Source of the DNA: JAZKGA01 sp040386235
Lineage (GTDB): Bacteria > Pseudomonadota > Alphaproteobacteria > Micavibrionales > Micavibrionaceae
Direction: 5' to 3'
Length of the DNA: 64,000 nt
NCBI GenBank assembly: GCA_040386235.1
Contig: JAZKGA010000001.1
Coordinates: forward strand, 1,240,001 to 1,304,000
In this document: positions 25,196-33,608 of the stretch, in pieces
Layout: every line of letters begins with the position of its first letter
How positions within the stretch are numbered: the first letter of the stretch is position 1
Notes under the pieces: model-generated
The model's input: only the letters and a program-made list of their open reading frames with translations
What the model was told of the DNA's origin: nothing
Database searches by the model: none
Position numbers and translations under genes: made by a program

Positions 25196-25795
25196 ATGGG
25201 ACATTGGTCAGACACTGTTACGCGCGATTTAAAAATCGGACCTCTGGATGTTATTTTTCCAGATGAGGGCCTGCCCTTTACTTTCGCTGACTCAGCCAAT
25301 CCGGCTCTGCCCCGTCAACTGACGCAAATCCTGAAAGTCGGTGAAAAGCTGACTCTTCTGTTTGATCGAGAATTCACGCATGGGTTTAAGCCTGAGGCAG
25401 TTCCCAAACACTGGTTGAATGTCCGACAGAAATACCAGCGGTCACCCGAAAATGGCTTTCGTCGCGCGGCAGTTTTTCTGAACACGTATGCCCGCAAAAT
25501 GTCGCCTGAAGATCCTGCGCGTACTTTGGTTATGACCTTTGCCAATGCAGCCGTGTCCGCCCATTACGCGCATCGTGCCGCCCGTATTTGCCTGGACGGA
25601 AACAGTGCCGCACTGGAATCGTTCATTCTCGGCGAATATACCGCTGATCGCTTGCAGAATGATGCCGCGTCGCGTTTGCTGGCGATCTATCCTCGGGATG
25701 AAGCGGCCTTGGCACAATTACGGCAGGACCATGTTGCGCTGTGGACACAGAAACTGTCACCCCTTTTAAGCGCGCGTGTCCATGGCCTCAGTTAG
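25196..25795 (+). CDS. Orphan helical protein, family A member 1
   Basis: 199 residues, no known family, no signal peptide or membrane segment. The core (about 55-125) has FDREFTHGFKPEAVPKHWLNVRQKYQ, then TFANAAVSAHYAHRAARICL. This core aligns without gaps over about 60 residues to the next gene (F-L-E-D..NGGFGPDSLYFMPKYLKQ and PLFANAQRTLHAQAL). The pair are therefore divergent tandem duplicates. The two frames overlap by about 14-20 bp, so they are probably co-translated. It starts 70 bp after tRNA-Pro, a common insertion spot, but no integrase is visible. Confidence 0.7.
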   Translation: MGHWSDTVTRDLKIGPLDVIFPDEGLPFTFADSANPALPRQLTQILKVGEKLTLLFDREFTHGFKPEAVPKHWLNVRQKYQRSPENGFRRAAVFLNTYARKMSPEDPARTLVMTFANAAVSAHYAHRAARICLDGNSAALESFILGEYTADRLQNDAASRLLAIYPRDEAALAQLRQDHVALWTQKLSPLLSARVHGLS

Positions 25796-26390
25796 CATTC
25801 CTTTTCGGCGACAGGCAGCCCCTTCCCCCCGCAAAAACAGCGCCCGCAAACTGTATGAAGTTCAACAGCGCGGGCAGCACATCATCGACTTTCTAGAAGA
25901 TCAGGTGAACGGCGGTTTTGGCCCAGACTCGTTGTATTTCATGCCTAAATACTTGAAGCAGCGCGTATTGGCGTCAGATTTCGATCAGGGCCTGGATTCC
26001 TTGATGGCTTTTCATCTTAAGACGTTTGCCGCCAGTGTTGAACGCCTGCCTCAAGATGATCTGCGCCAGCAGTGTCACAGCCTGATGCCCCTTTTTGCCA
26101 ATGCACAACGGACATTGCACGCCCAGGCATTACAGCTGACGTCCCATTCGGTATCTCAGGCTTATTTGGAACGCACGTGTGATCCTGCGTATTGTTTGAC
26201 GCCTTTTCTTGCTCCTGCCTCTTCAAACATGCCATCTATGCCAAGCCTGAAACCGGAATGGGATGCGGTCACAGATGATATTGTACAGCGCATCACCCTG
26301 TTACAGCCACCGCGTAAACATGCTGCAAGACAAAGCCGACCCAACAATCCGCCCCCTGTCGCAATAACATCAAGACGTGACCATATGTAA
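25776..26390 (+). CDS. Orphan helical protein, family A member 2
   Basis: 204 residues, starting at GTG 25776 or ATG 25782. A basic, disordered-looking head (RRQAAPSPRKNSARK) leads to the family A core (about 40-120, FLEDQVNGGFGPDSLYFMPKY, then LMPLFANAQRTLHAQ). A Pro/Arg/Asn-rich tail follows. No function can be assigned. It overlaps member 1 and precedes a third orphan by 23 bp. Confidence 0.68.
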   Translation: MSMASVSIPFRRQAAPSPRKNSARKLYEVQQRGQHIIDFLEDQVNGGFGPDSLYFMPKYLKQRVLASDFDQGLDSLMAFHLKTFAASVERLPQDDLRQQCHSLMPLFANAQRTLHAQALQLTSHSVSQAYLERTCDPAYCLTPFLAPASSNMPSMPSLKPEWDAVTDDIVQRITLLQPPRKHAARQSRPNNPPPVAITSRRDHM

Positions 26391-26413
26391 ATTATATTGC
26401 ATCCAATCCTTAC

Positions 26414-27094
26414 ATGCATTATAGAAACCTTATGTCAAAAGATACACCCACACATCATTTCCCTGCTGCTGCATCTTGTGAACCTGTGCCAAAGGTGGAT
26501 ACCAGGCCTGGCTATCCTGACTACCTTAAAGGCCTTCATGCCTTGCATACTGCTGGCGCGTTAATGGTTGAGACCTTCCGCACCAGAAGCACACAACTGA
26601 TAGGAAATATCAGTCAAAATGCACCTTTCCTTAGCCCTGAAACCCACGAACTTGAAGCAAAGCGGATGCAGGAAAAAGTCACGGGTTTTATGAACGCGTA
26701 TCACGCACTGGATACGTATGTTCGGGATGGCTGGGGGTTACAGCCACAATGCACGTCCTTTGCCAACACAGTATCTTGCACGCATGCCCTCCTCCTGCAA
26801 TCTGGCAGGATATCTGATACAGACTCACACACTAAGCGCATCCCCCTTCTTTACAGTGATTTTCGCCGCTACATTCACCAAATCCGCGATGGCGGTATTG
26901 AAACGTCACTTTGTTTTCAGTTGGGTGAGGTGCAGCAGATGCAATCATGGGTTCTTGCAGGCTGGTATGCCGACCATCAGGGGAAATATGGCCCGAACAC
27001 GTGTCTTCCAGGCGCAGGATTGGGACACAGCATCGACAATGTGTATATGACCATCCAAAAGCGTCACAAGTCCTCTTTATACCTTACGCCATAA
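26414..27094 (+). CDS. Orphan cytoplasmic protein beside family A
   Basis: 226 residues, not recognised. Helical middle (TAGALMVETFRTRSTQLIG, then MQEKVTGFMNAYHALDTYV) and six Cys scattered through the chain. It may be a remote member of family A: QCTSFANTVSCTHALLLQS compares weakly with the FANA block of the two upstream genes, but the match is too thin to claim. ATG 26414 or 26432 could be the start. It ends against the aqpZ terminator. Confidence 0.6.
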   Translation: MHYRNLMSKDTPTHHFPAAASCEPVPKVDTRPGYPDYLKGLHALHTAGALMVETFRTRSTQLIGNISQNAPFLSPETHELEAKRMQEKVTGFMNAYHALDTYVRDGWGLQPQCTSFANTVSCTHALLLQSGRISDTDSHTKRIPLLYSDFRRYIHQIRDGGIETSLCFQLGEVQQMQSWVLAGWYADHQGKYGPNTCLPGAGLGHSIDNVYMTIQKRHKSSLYLTP

Positions 27095-27101
27095 TGCATA
27101 C

Positions 27102-27130
27102 AAAAAAGGCGGCCCGCAAAGGCCGCCTTC
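27102..27130 (-). terminator. Intrinsic terminator between the third orphan gene and aqpZ
   Basis: GGCGGCC (27108-27114) pairs with GGCCGCC (27121-27127), and on the minus strand the stem is followed by a run of T. It ends aqpZ transcription. The weaker T-rich side facing the plus strand may also serve the gene ending at 27094. Confidence 0.85.
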
Positions 27131-27152
27131 TTCTGAAATACTGTCTGAAGAC

Positions 27153-27830
27153 TTATTTGCCGTCAGAGAACATCCGGTACACCAGGCTGGCCAGAATGGC
27201 GCCTGCCAATGGGGCAACCCAGAACAGCCACAGCTGATCCATCGCCCATCCATCGGCAAACAGCGCCGTTCCCAATGACCGTGCAGGGTTAACAGATGTC
27301 GCAGAAACAGGCAGAGACACCAGGTGAATCGCCGTCAATGTCAAACCGATAGCCAATGGCGCGAAACCGTTCGCCACGACGTTGCTGGTCGTCCCCAAGA
27401 TCACGATAACCAGCAAGGCTGTCATGATGATTTCTGTCATTAAGACAGCCTGCATTGAATAGCCGCCCGGCGAATGCTCGGCAAAACCATTTGATGCGAA
27501 ACCGCCCACGGCGAAATCAGGCGCACCTGATGCAATCATGAACAATGCACCGGCACCCACAGCGGCACCCACACATTGGGCCAGAATGTAAGGCACAACA
27601 TCTTTGGCGTCGAAACGGCCGCTGACCCACAGGCCAACAGTCACAGCAGGGTTTAGGTGACATCCAGAAATCGGGCCAACTGTATAAGCCATAGCAACCA
27701 GTGTTAGACCGAATGCCAGGGCGACACCCAGCATACCGACGCCACCCGCGCCCGCGGCCATAATGGCGACACCACATCCAACAAGCACAAGAAATAATGT
27801 TCCAAGCATTTCTGCCATTAAACGTTGCAT
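27153..27830 (-). CDS. aqpZ: Aquaporin Z
   Basis: Water channel of the MIP family in the inner membrane. 225 residues, six membrane helices, and both NPA boxes: GCHLNPAVTVG in the first half and SVNPARSLG in the second. AqpZ-type features are the FAPLAIGLTLTAIHLVSLPVSATSVNPARS stretch and a short N-terminus. AAAGGAG lies 7 nt before the ATG. It is alone between terminators and divergent from rplM. Confidence 0.95.
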   Translation of the reverse strand: MQRLMAEMLGTLFLVLVGCGVAIMAAGAGGVGMLGVALAFGLTLVAMAYTVGPISGCHLNPAVTVGLWVSGRFDAKDVVPYILAQCVGAAVGAGALFMIASGAPDFAVGGFASNGFAEHSPGGYSMQAVLMTEIIMTALLVIVILGTTSNVVANGFAPLAIGLTLTAIHLVSLPVSATSVNPARSLGTALFADGWAMDQLWLFWVAPLAGAILASLVYRMFSDGK

Positions 27831-28072
27831 TAGAAACTCCTTTGGTCAGGTTTTGTTTTATTATCAGTGAGAACGGTCAAGAATATGACCTGATAAACAG
27901 GGTACAGGATTATGCAGACCCGCCAAGCACATCTTATGCTGCGCCGCAACGCAAGCTCTTGATTTATAATGTTTTTGTATATGCATTGCAGCACATATGG
28001 TATCTGGATACCCTATATACCTAACCCGTTGTTTTTGCGTATATTGATGCTATGGTGCCGATACGTTTTCTC
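27831..28072. other. Intergenic region, aqpZ/rplM, with a 14-bp palindrome
   Basis: No gene seen. It must hold the aqpZ control region and upstream elements of rplM. A perfect palindrome with a 2-bp centre, GGTATC-TG-GATACC (27999-28012), could be an operator or part of a leader hairpin. The rest is AT-rich without recognised sites. Confidence 0.4.
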
Positions 28073-28101
28073 TTGCAAGCTTGATTTTATTGGCTTATAC
28101 A
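28073..28101 (+). promoter_or_regulatory. Putative rplM-rpsI promoter
   Basis: TTGCAA (28073-28078), 17 bp, TATACA (28096-28101), 35 bp before the rplM ATG. Good spacing and position; motif match only. Confidence 0.5.
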
Positions 28102-28135
28102 GACGCATATTTTGCAACAAAAATTGGATACAACC

Positions 28136-28597
28136 ATGAAAACCTATTCGGCGAAAGCCAACGAGATTGAAAAGAAATGGCTCCTGGTGGATGCGGAAGG
28201 CCTGATTCTGGGCCGTCTGGCGTCTGTCCTTGCCATGTACCTGCGCGGCAAGCACAAGCCAAGCTTCACCCCCCACATGGATACAGGCGATAACATCGTC
28301 GTTATCAATGCCGCGAAAGTCCGCCTGACGGGCCGCAAGCGTGAACAAAGCGAATTCCATTGGCACACCGGCTATGCTGGCGGTATCAAAACCCGCACCA
28401 AGGGTGAATTGCTGGATGGCCGCTTCCCTGAGCGCGTGCTGGAAAAAGCCGTTGAACGGATGCTGCCTAGCGGCCCACTGGGTCGTCAGGTCTTGAAAAA
28501 CCTGCGCGTTTTCCCGGGCGCTGAGCACACACATGAAGCACAACAACCAGAAATCCTGGATGTTGCCGGCATGAACACCAAGAACAAGAGAGACTAA
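28136..28597 (+). CDS. rplM: 50S ribosomal protein L13
   Basis: 153 residues beginning MKTYSAKANEIEKKWLLVDAEGLILGRLAS, the standard L13 opening with its KHKPSFTPHMDTGD block and GPLGRQVLKNLRVFPGAEHTHEAQQP ending. ATG 28136 was chosen over an upstream in-frame ATG (28112) because it matches the conserved N-terminus. Forms the usual two-gene operon with rpsI, 5 nt downstream. Confidence 0.97.
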   Translation: MKTYSAKANEIEKKWLLVDAEGLILGRLASVLAMYLRGKHKPSFTPHMDTGDNIVVINAAKVRLTGRKREQSEFHWHTGYAGGIKTRTKGELLDGRFPERVLEKAVERMLPSGPLGRQVLKNLRVFPGAEHTHEAQQPEILDVAGMNTKNKRD

Positions 28598-28602
28598 TCA
28601 TC

Positions 28603-29097
28603 ATGTCCGTTACCGCACTCAATGATTTGAAAAATCTGAACACCGACACACCTGTCGCCGCCAATACCCAGGATGCAGCACCAGCACCCCGCGTAAAAAA
28701 GGTTGATGCCCAAGGGCGCGCATATGGCACTGGCCGTCGTAAGGAATCATCGGCACGCGTTTGGGTAAAACCAGGCCGCGGCAAGATTGTCGTAAATGGC
28801 AAAGATCAGGAAATCTATTTCGGTCGCAAGACCCACCTGCTGATCCTGAACCAGCCTTTCTTGACCACCAATCAGGTGAACCAGTTTGACGTTATGTGCA
28901 CAGTCGAAGGCGGCGGTTTGTCCGGCCAGGCTGGCGCGATCCGTCACGGTATCTCACGCGCACTTGAAAACTTTGATCCGGAAATGCGTCCAGCGTTGAA
29001 AGCCGCTGGCATGCTGACCCGCGACAGCCGTGCCGTCGAACGTAAGAAATACGGCTTGCATAAAGCCCGTCGTTCCAAGCAGTGGGTCAAGCGTTAA
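28603..29097 (+). CDS. rpsI: 30S ribosomal protein S9
   Basis: 164 residues. The S9 core starts around 38 (AYGTGRRKESSARVWVKPG) and ends with the invariant KKYGLHKARRSKQWVKR tail that reaches the P-site. The first 35 residues are an Asn/Ala/Pro-rich extension, which many alphaproteobacterial S9 proteins have. A strong terminator follows. Confidence 0.97.
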   Translation: MSVTALNDLKNLNTDTPVAANTQDAAPAPRVKKVDAQGRAYGTGRRKESSARVWVKPGRGKIVVNGKDQEIYFGRKTHLLILNQPFLTTNQVNQFDVMCTVEGGGLSGQAGAIRHGISRALENFDPEMRPALKAAGMLTRDSRAVERKKYGLHKARRSKQWVKR

Positions 29098-29122
29098 GCT
29101 TCCCTCCCTTCTGCTACCAACA

Positions 29123-29151
29123 CAAAAACCCGCCCACCGGCGGGTTTTTTA
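29123..29151 (+). terminator. Intrinsic terminator after rplM-rpsI
   Basis: ACCCGCC (29128-29134), loop CACC, GGCGGGT (29139-29145), followed by TTTTT. Ends the ribosomal protein operon 26 bp past the rpsI stop. Confidence 0.9.
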
Positions 29152-29198
29152 TTGCAGCGAAGGTCAAAGAAACTTACCGTTAAATGAACGAGGATAAT

Positions 29199-30473
29199 AT
29201 GTCGATGTTCTTACAAGCCCTATGCGGTATCTTCATTTTTATTCTGATTGCATGGCTATGCTCAGAAAGACGTCGCGCCTTCCCCGTTCGTATGACTGCT
29301 ATCAGTCTTGCTTTGCAATTTGTTATTGCCATACTTCTACTAATCGTGCCCGGTGTTTCGTCGCTTTTGCAATCACTGGGGAATGGCTTCATGATCCTAA
29401 GTGATGCCGCGCTTGAAGGCACCAAGTTTGCATTTGGATATATTGGTGGGGCTGAACCTCCGTTTGAAGTTAAATATCCGCAAAACAACTTTAGTTTAAT
29501 GTTTCAGGTCATTCCCGTTGTCTTTATTACCGGTGCAGTTTCAACCCTGCTGTGGCATTACGGTATCTTACAACGCATTATTGGGGCACTGGCGAAAGTC
29601 TTTGAAAAGACAATGGGCATCTCTGGCTCTGCCGCATTTGCAGCAACCGCAGATATTTTCTTCTCAATGAGTGAGGCGATTACAATGATCCGCCCCATGA
29701 TTGCATCCCTCTCCCGCAGTGATTTATTGATAATCGCGACAACGGGTATGACCACCATTGCCAGTTCCATGTTTGTTATTTATGCGAATATGCTGGATAG
29801 CCACGTACCGAATGCGATGGTTCATGTTTTGACCGCCAGCTTTATACACGTGCCGGCTGGTATTTTACTCGCGCAAATTATTATTCCGCCGGATAAGGCA
29901 GCTTTGGGATTGCAGCAACCCACGCAACTACCTGCAGAAGATTATCATGGCCCATTAGATGCTTTCTTTAGTGGTGCGATGAAAAGTCTAGCTATTTGGC
30001 TGAATATTATGGTGGTTCTTATTACCGCGATTGCAGGAATTTACATTATTGACCAGATTCTGTCTTTGCTACCGTTCATTGATGGCAAGCCTATTACACT
30101 CAGCCTGCTGCTGGGGTGGGTTTTTGCCCCTGTTGCCTTACTGATCGGTATTCCGCCGGCAGATGTGATGGTAAGCGGCAGCTTGATTGGTATCAAGGCT
30201 GTCGTGAACGAGTTTGCTGCCCTCGCCGAACTTAATCGTATGCCAGAAGGAACCATATCGCCGATAAGTGGTGTAATCTTAAGTTACGTTTTGGTCAGCT
30301 TTTCAAACCCTGGGACAGCCGCGATCATGATTGGCGTGTTTACTGCCTTCGCACCAGAGCGCAAAAAAGACATCGTTCACATATGTACATTATCCATGCT
30401 AACCGGTCTGCTGGCCACATGTATGACAGGCAGTGTTATCGCTATTCTTATTAGTCTGGGTATTGTTGTTTAG
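29199..30473 (+). CDS. Concentrative nucleoside transporter (CNT family)
   Basis: Cation-coupled nucleoside importer of the inner membrane. About 424 residues with many hydrophobic helices. Family blocks: the NFSLMFQVIPVVFITGAVSTLLWHYGILQRII stretch, VFEKTMGISGSAAFAATADIFFSMSEA (the usual GxSxxES...GQTEAP region is altered here), TTIASSMFVIYANML and the gate motif IKAVVNEFAALAEL. The ATG at 29199 has GAGG 6 nt upstream and gives the typical N-terminus; ATG 29184 would add 5 residues. Altered substrate-site residues mean specificity should not be assumed. Confidence 0.88.
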   Translation: MSMFLQALCGIFIFILIAWLCSERRRAFPVRMTAISLALQFVIAILLLIVPGVSSLLQSLGNGFMILSDAALEGTKFAFGYIGGAEPPFEVKYPQNNFSLMFQVIPVVFITGAVSTLLWHYGILQRIIGALAKVFEKTMGISGSAAFAATADIFFSMSEAITMIRPMIASLSRSDLLIIATTGMTTIASSMFVIYANMLDSHVPNAMVHVLTASFIHVPAGILLAQIIIPPDKAALGLQQPTQLPAEDYHGPLDAFFSGAMKSLAIWLNIMVVLITAIAGIYIIDQILSLLPFIDGKPITLSLLLGWVFAPVALLIGIPPADVMVSGSLIGIKAVVNEFAALAELNRMPEGTISPISGVILSYVLVSFSNPGTAAIMIGVFTAFAPERKKDIVHICTLSMLTGLLATCMTGSVIAILISLGIVV

Positions 30474-30524
30474 CTATATTTAGGTGTTGCATTGTCAGAA
30501 TATAGGCGTAAATATGACAACATT

Positions 30525-31160
30525 ATGATACCCCTGGTCACGCCCAAGCAACTGTCTTTCGCCCGCCAACAGCTTGTCAAACCGTTACGCGGCCAATGGA
30601 CATGTCACAGAATGAATGCGGCGTCGCTGCAGGAAATAGCAACGTACTTTCTTTATAAAATGAGCCTGATGGATCAGGATATAGATACGCGCATGAATGA
30701 AGATACAACGGCCAGACTAAGGTATGTCTTCAACACGCTTCAACGCGATCACAGCCCGCATCTAACGGCATTCCAGACGGCCTTTTATAGCGAAACACGA
30801 CGTGAGTTAGAGGTTCCGCCACAAGAGCTTAGCCGCCGCGCCAGACGAAATGTGCATGGTACTACTGTCGGCGTATTGATGCCGGATCACCAGGATCGCT
30901 GCGGCCCCTCCTTGGCGTTTTTTGGGGCAGCTGTAAATACTTTGGTGCCTTATCGGTCGTTAGACAAGGCAGATCGCGTTGTGTTGGAAGGCCTTATGAT
31001 CCGGACACGCATCCAGTTTGACCCTAAACTCGCTGCATCAGTCGCTATCATAAAAGAGTGTATGATGGATAATGTCCCCTTGGTGGCAGCGTCTGCTGAA
31101 AACCACACCGCCAAGATTTACCGCTTCCCTGCTGCCGCCCGTCAGGCACAACTGGATTAG
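30525..31160 (+). CDS. Orphan protein, family B member 1
   Basis: 211 residues, unknown function, mainly helical, no membrane segment. It opens MIPLVTPKQLSFARQQL and ends TAKIYRFPAAAR. The three following genes open in the same way (hydrophobic pair, T/K-P/E-x-D/Q-L) and end with a V-x-x-F-P-like motif. I chose ATG 30525 rather than TTG 30492 because it lines up with those openings. SLQEIATYFLYKMSLMDQ near 33 compares with SLQSAAAQYLQLHQQFSM in member 2. Confidence 0.66.
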   Translation: MIPLVTPKQLSFARQQLVKPLRGQWTCHRMNAASLQEIATYFLYKMSLMDQDIDTRMNEDTTARLRYVFNTLQRDHSPHLTAFQTAFYSETRRELEVPPQELSRRARRNVHGTTVGVLMPDHQDRCGPSLAFFGAAVNTLVPYRSLDKADRVVLEGLMIRTRIQFDPKLAASVAIIKECMMDNVPLVAASAENHTAKIYRFPAAARQAQLD

Positions 31161-31210
31161 GAATATGTTTTACTTGCATTTCTGTCGCTAGCTGTATTAC
31201 ATGCAACATT

Positions 31211-31990
31211 ATGAAAACATTCTTCGCAAAGCCAGAGGATATTATTGCCGCTAAATCCCAGCTGATCTGGAGGCAAGGTCATGGGGTCGATATCAACTTT
31301 TCCCCCATACATGTGAACGCCATATCCTTGCAATCTGCCGCCGCGCAGTATTTGCAGCTGCATCAGCAATTCTCCATGCGTAATATACTGGCTTTTGATA
31401 AGGCCATTTTGGCCGCAGAAAAGAACTATTATCAGACTTTGCAGGTTGTTCCTTTACAAAGATGCAAAGCCCTTTTTGTAGAGCATGCCCTTAATATGCC
31501 TGTTATTTATCAGCATATGTGTCATGAAGACGTTTATGCTGTGACAGGATTCAAAATAGAGGCGATGTTGAAACGGCTGGCGGATCCGGACGGCGTAAAC
31601 CCTGCCGGCACGCTGCGTCAGGAATTCCGCCATGCGACCGGCAATGACATGATGTTGGATGCAAGCACCCTTTACCAGCTTGTAAATACGTCTGCACAGC
31701 CCTTCCGTGTTGCAATTGTGCAGCAAGGGCAGCATGATTTGCAAGCAAGCTGCCTGGATGTCATTTCACGCGTTATCGAGACCATTATCCAGATAGATAA
31801 AAAACAGACATTGCGTACATGTAAAGAAGATATGCTTGAACAAGCACACAGAATCGACGCTTTCAATCATTATGCCGCGATGTGCAAATCTATCAGCGAC
31901 ACTTTAATACCGTTACCCGCGGTACCGCATAGCACCGTTCTGCATTTTCCATCTTGTAAGAAGGGCCTGCCTGTGGCCTGTGTGACATGA
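31211..31990 (+). CDS. Orphan protein, family B member 2
   Basis: 259 residues, not recognised, helical and soluble. Opening MKTFFAKPEDIIAAKSQLI, then the SLQ-type helix (about 43-60), and the end STVLHFPSCKKG. Ten Cys and many His are present. The stop overlaps the start of member 3 by 4 nt (ATGA), indicating co-translation. Confidence 0.66.
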   Translation: MKTFFAKPEDIIAAKSQLIWRQGHGVDINFSPIHVNAISLQSAAAQYLQLHQQFSMRNILAFDKAILAAEKNYYQTLQVVPLQRCKALFVEHALNMPVIYQHMCHEDVYAVTGFKIEAMLKRLADPDGVNPAGTLRQEFRHATGNDMMLDASTLYQLVNTSAQPFRVAIVQQGQHDLQASCLDVISRVIETIIQIDKKQTLRTCKEDMLEQAHRIDAFNHYAAMCKSISDTLIPLPAVPHSTVLHFPSCKKGLPVACVT

Positions 31991-32802
31991 CTATGGCACT
32001 CGCTCTTTTAACCCCCTCTGACTTTATGCCGATAGCAAATTCTGAAGGCGTGCAATCGTTTCATGTGTCCTTGGTGGCCCTGAAAACGCAAATGACACGC
32101 ATTACAGATATCCTCGACACCCATCATCGTGCCAATCGATATTTGGCAGACCAGTTTGATGACGCCCGCGCCCAAGATCGCCGTATATATGGCCTCAGCG
32201 TTGCGTTTAACAGCAACGATATCACCGCGTTCCTGAAACGTGTCTATACCGACAACCAGGATGTTTTCCATGATTTGGCGGCGTATGTGCATCGCGCAGA
32301 ATGTATTGCCCATATCAAGCACTATACGCGCGAAATAACCTCGCCCCACAGTCTTGATATATGGAACAAAGTTGTTGTTCCTCATACCAGTGCTTTGGTC
32401 CAATCCGGGTTGGATGATGATATGGACGGCTTTTTACTGGGGCAAGAATCCGTCACAGAGGCTTTGGGTCAGGGTCATGGAAACCTTATCATGGCGATTG
32501 CTTGCCCTGTATCCGAAAAGCCCCATATCCACCAGCGTCACTTATCAGAATCCGCGCAGTTCTTAACCCATTATTGTGCGAGCCTGATAGATATCCTTCA
32601 ATTCTCCTGCCAGGACCGCTATGGGGATGACGCCGTATTAAAGGACAGTGCGGCTGACGCTTTTCATGACATGCGACAGATCATTGCGCGTTTCGGCCAA
32701 GAAATAAGCATGCAGACCGCGATAAAAGATATTCCAGACACCCTATCAAATGTCGTTCCATTCCCCATTAAAGGCAGGCAGCCATGCGCTTCGCCTACCT
32801 GA
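31987..32802 (+). CDS. Orphan protein, family B member 3
   Basis: 271 residues, starting at ATG 31987 or 31993. It opens MALALLTPSDFMPI and ends NVVPFPIKG. Its middle (DITAFLKRVYTDNQDVFHDLAAYVH, then VVVPHTSALVQSGLDDDMDGF) aligns well with member 4 (MPAFFQRLYNDDIVTYSQLMPSVH, then RVVPPLSQALLKTGGRRNQDID). The late block HLSESAQFLTHYCASLID aligns with NAEHAHHFVTAYCKLLLK. These two are clear paralogues. Unknown function; coupled to both neighbours by overlaps. Confidence 0.7.
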   Translation: MTMALALLTPSDFMPIANSEGVQSFHVSLVALKTQMTRITDILDTHHRANRYLADQFDDARAQDRRIYGLSVAFNSNDITAFLKRVYTDNQDVFHDLAAYVHRAECIAHIKHYTREITSPHSLDIWNKVVVPHTSALVQSGLDDDMDGFLLGQESVTEALGQGHGNLIMAIACPVSEKPHIHQRHLSESAQFLTHYCASLIDILQFSCQDRYGDDAVLKDSAADAFHDMRQIIARFGQEISMQTAIKDIPDTLSNVVPFPIKGRQPCASPT

Positions 32803-33593
32803 CCGAAAGCGACCTTAAGGTCTTAAACACTCGCCTTGCCCAATATCCAGATGTGCCGGCACCGCGCGTGTGTTTCCTGGAACCGCGTGCCCTGCGCGCC
32901 CAGGCACAAGACCTGCTGGATCATCTGGCAAAGGTTTATGCCCAGTTTATCGCAGACGCTCATCAGCAACTGCCAGACGTTCAGAAACAGGACAAACGGC
33001 GCAATCGTTTAAGCGGCCATTTCACGCCCGGTATGCCTGCATTTTTTCAGCGATTATATAATGATGATATAGTGACCTATAGCCAGCTGATGCCTTCTGT
33101 TCATTTCGGATTGGCCTTACGCCACATGATCCATGGCGCGGCGCCATTGCTCTCTCCCCTACCAACACCTATTTATGAGCGTGTGGTACCGCCTTTAAGC
33201 CAGGCTTTACTGAAAACCGGTGGCAGACGTAACCAGGATATAGATGTTATACGGAATATTCCTGTGATTGCCCGGATGCACATGTATGAATCATCTGATT
33301 ACATGCTTATCGTCGCAAGGGATCAGGAAACAAACCGCTTTAAGGCAGCAGAAAATGCCGAACATGCCCATCATTTTGTAACGGCTTATTGTAAACTTCT
33401 GTTGAAGGGGCATACGCACACTATATTGCCCGAATACACACAGGTTAATAACAGATTTGCCAGTGACATCCAGGCAGTGGTGACCACATTCTACAACGAA
33501 ATAAACTATTACACGCGAAAATACGCCGAGAATGCCACCAACGCCGCCTTCCCTGTGCCTTCAGGCCAGGTTGTTGCGTTTCGTCCCCGCTAG
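32784..33593 (+). CDS. Orphan protein, family B member 4
   Basis: 269 residues, closest to member 3. It opens MRFAYLTESDLKVLNTRLAQ, ends QVVAFRPR, and has no signal peptide or membrane helix. It starts 19 bp inside member 3 and ends 15 bp before the carbonic-anhydrase-like gene. Function unknown. Confidence 0.7.
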   Translation: MRFAYLTESDLKVLNTRLAQYPDVPAPRVCFLEPRALRAQAQDLLDHLAKVYAQFIADAHQQLPDVQKQDKRRNRLSGHFTPGMPAFFQRLYNDDIVTYSQLMPSVHFGLALRHMIHGAAPLLSPLPTPIYERVVPPLSQALLKTGGRRNQDIDVIRNIPVIARMHMYESSDYMLIVARDQETNRFKAAENAEHAHHFVTAYCKLLLKGHTHTILPEYTQVNNRFASDIQAVVTTFYNEINYYTRKYAENATNAAFPVPSGQVVAFRPR

Positions 33594-33608
33594 GCGTAAC
33601 CTGCCACA

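Noticed and set aside
28603..28710. N-terminal extension of S9 as a novelty
   Set aside because: S9 proteins of alphaproteobacteria are often about 155-165 residues, so the extension is ordinary.
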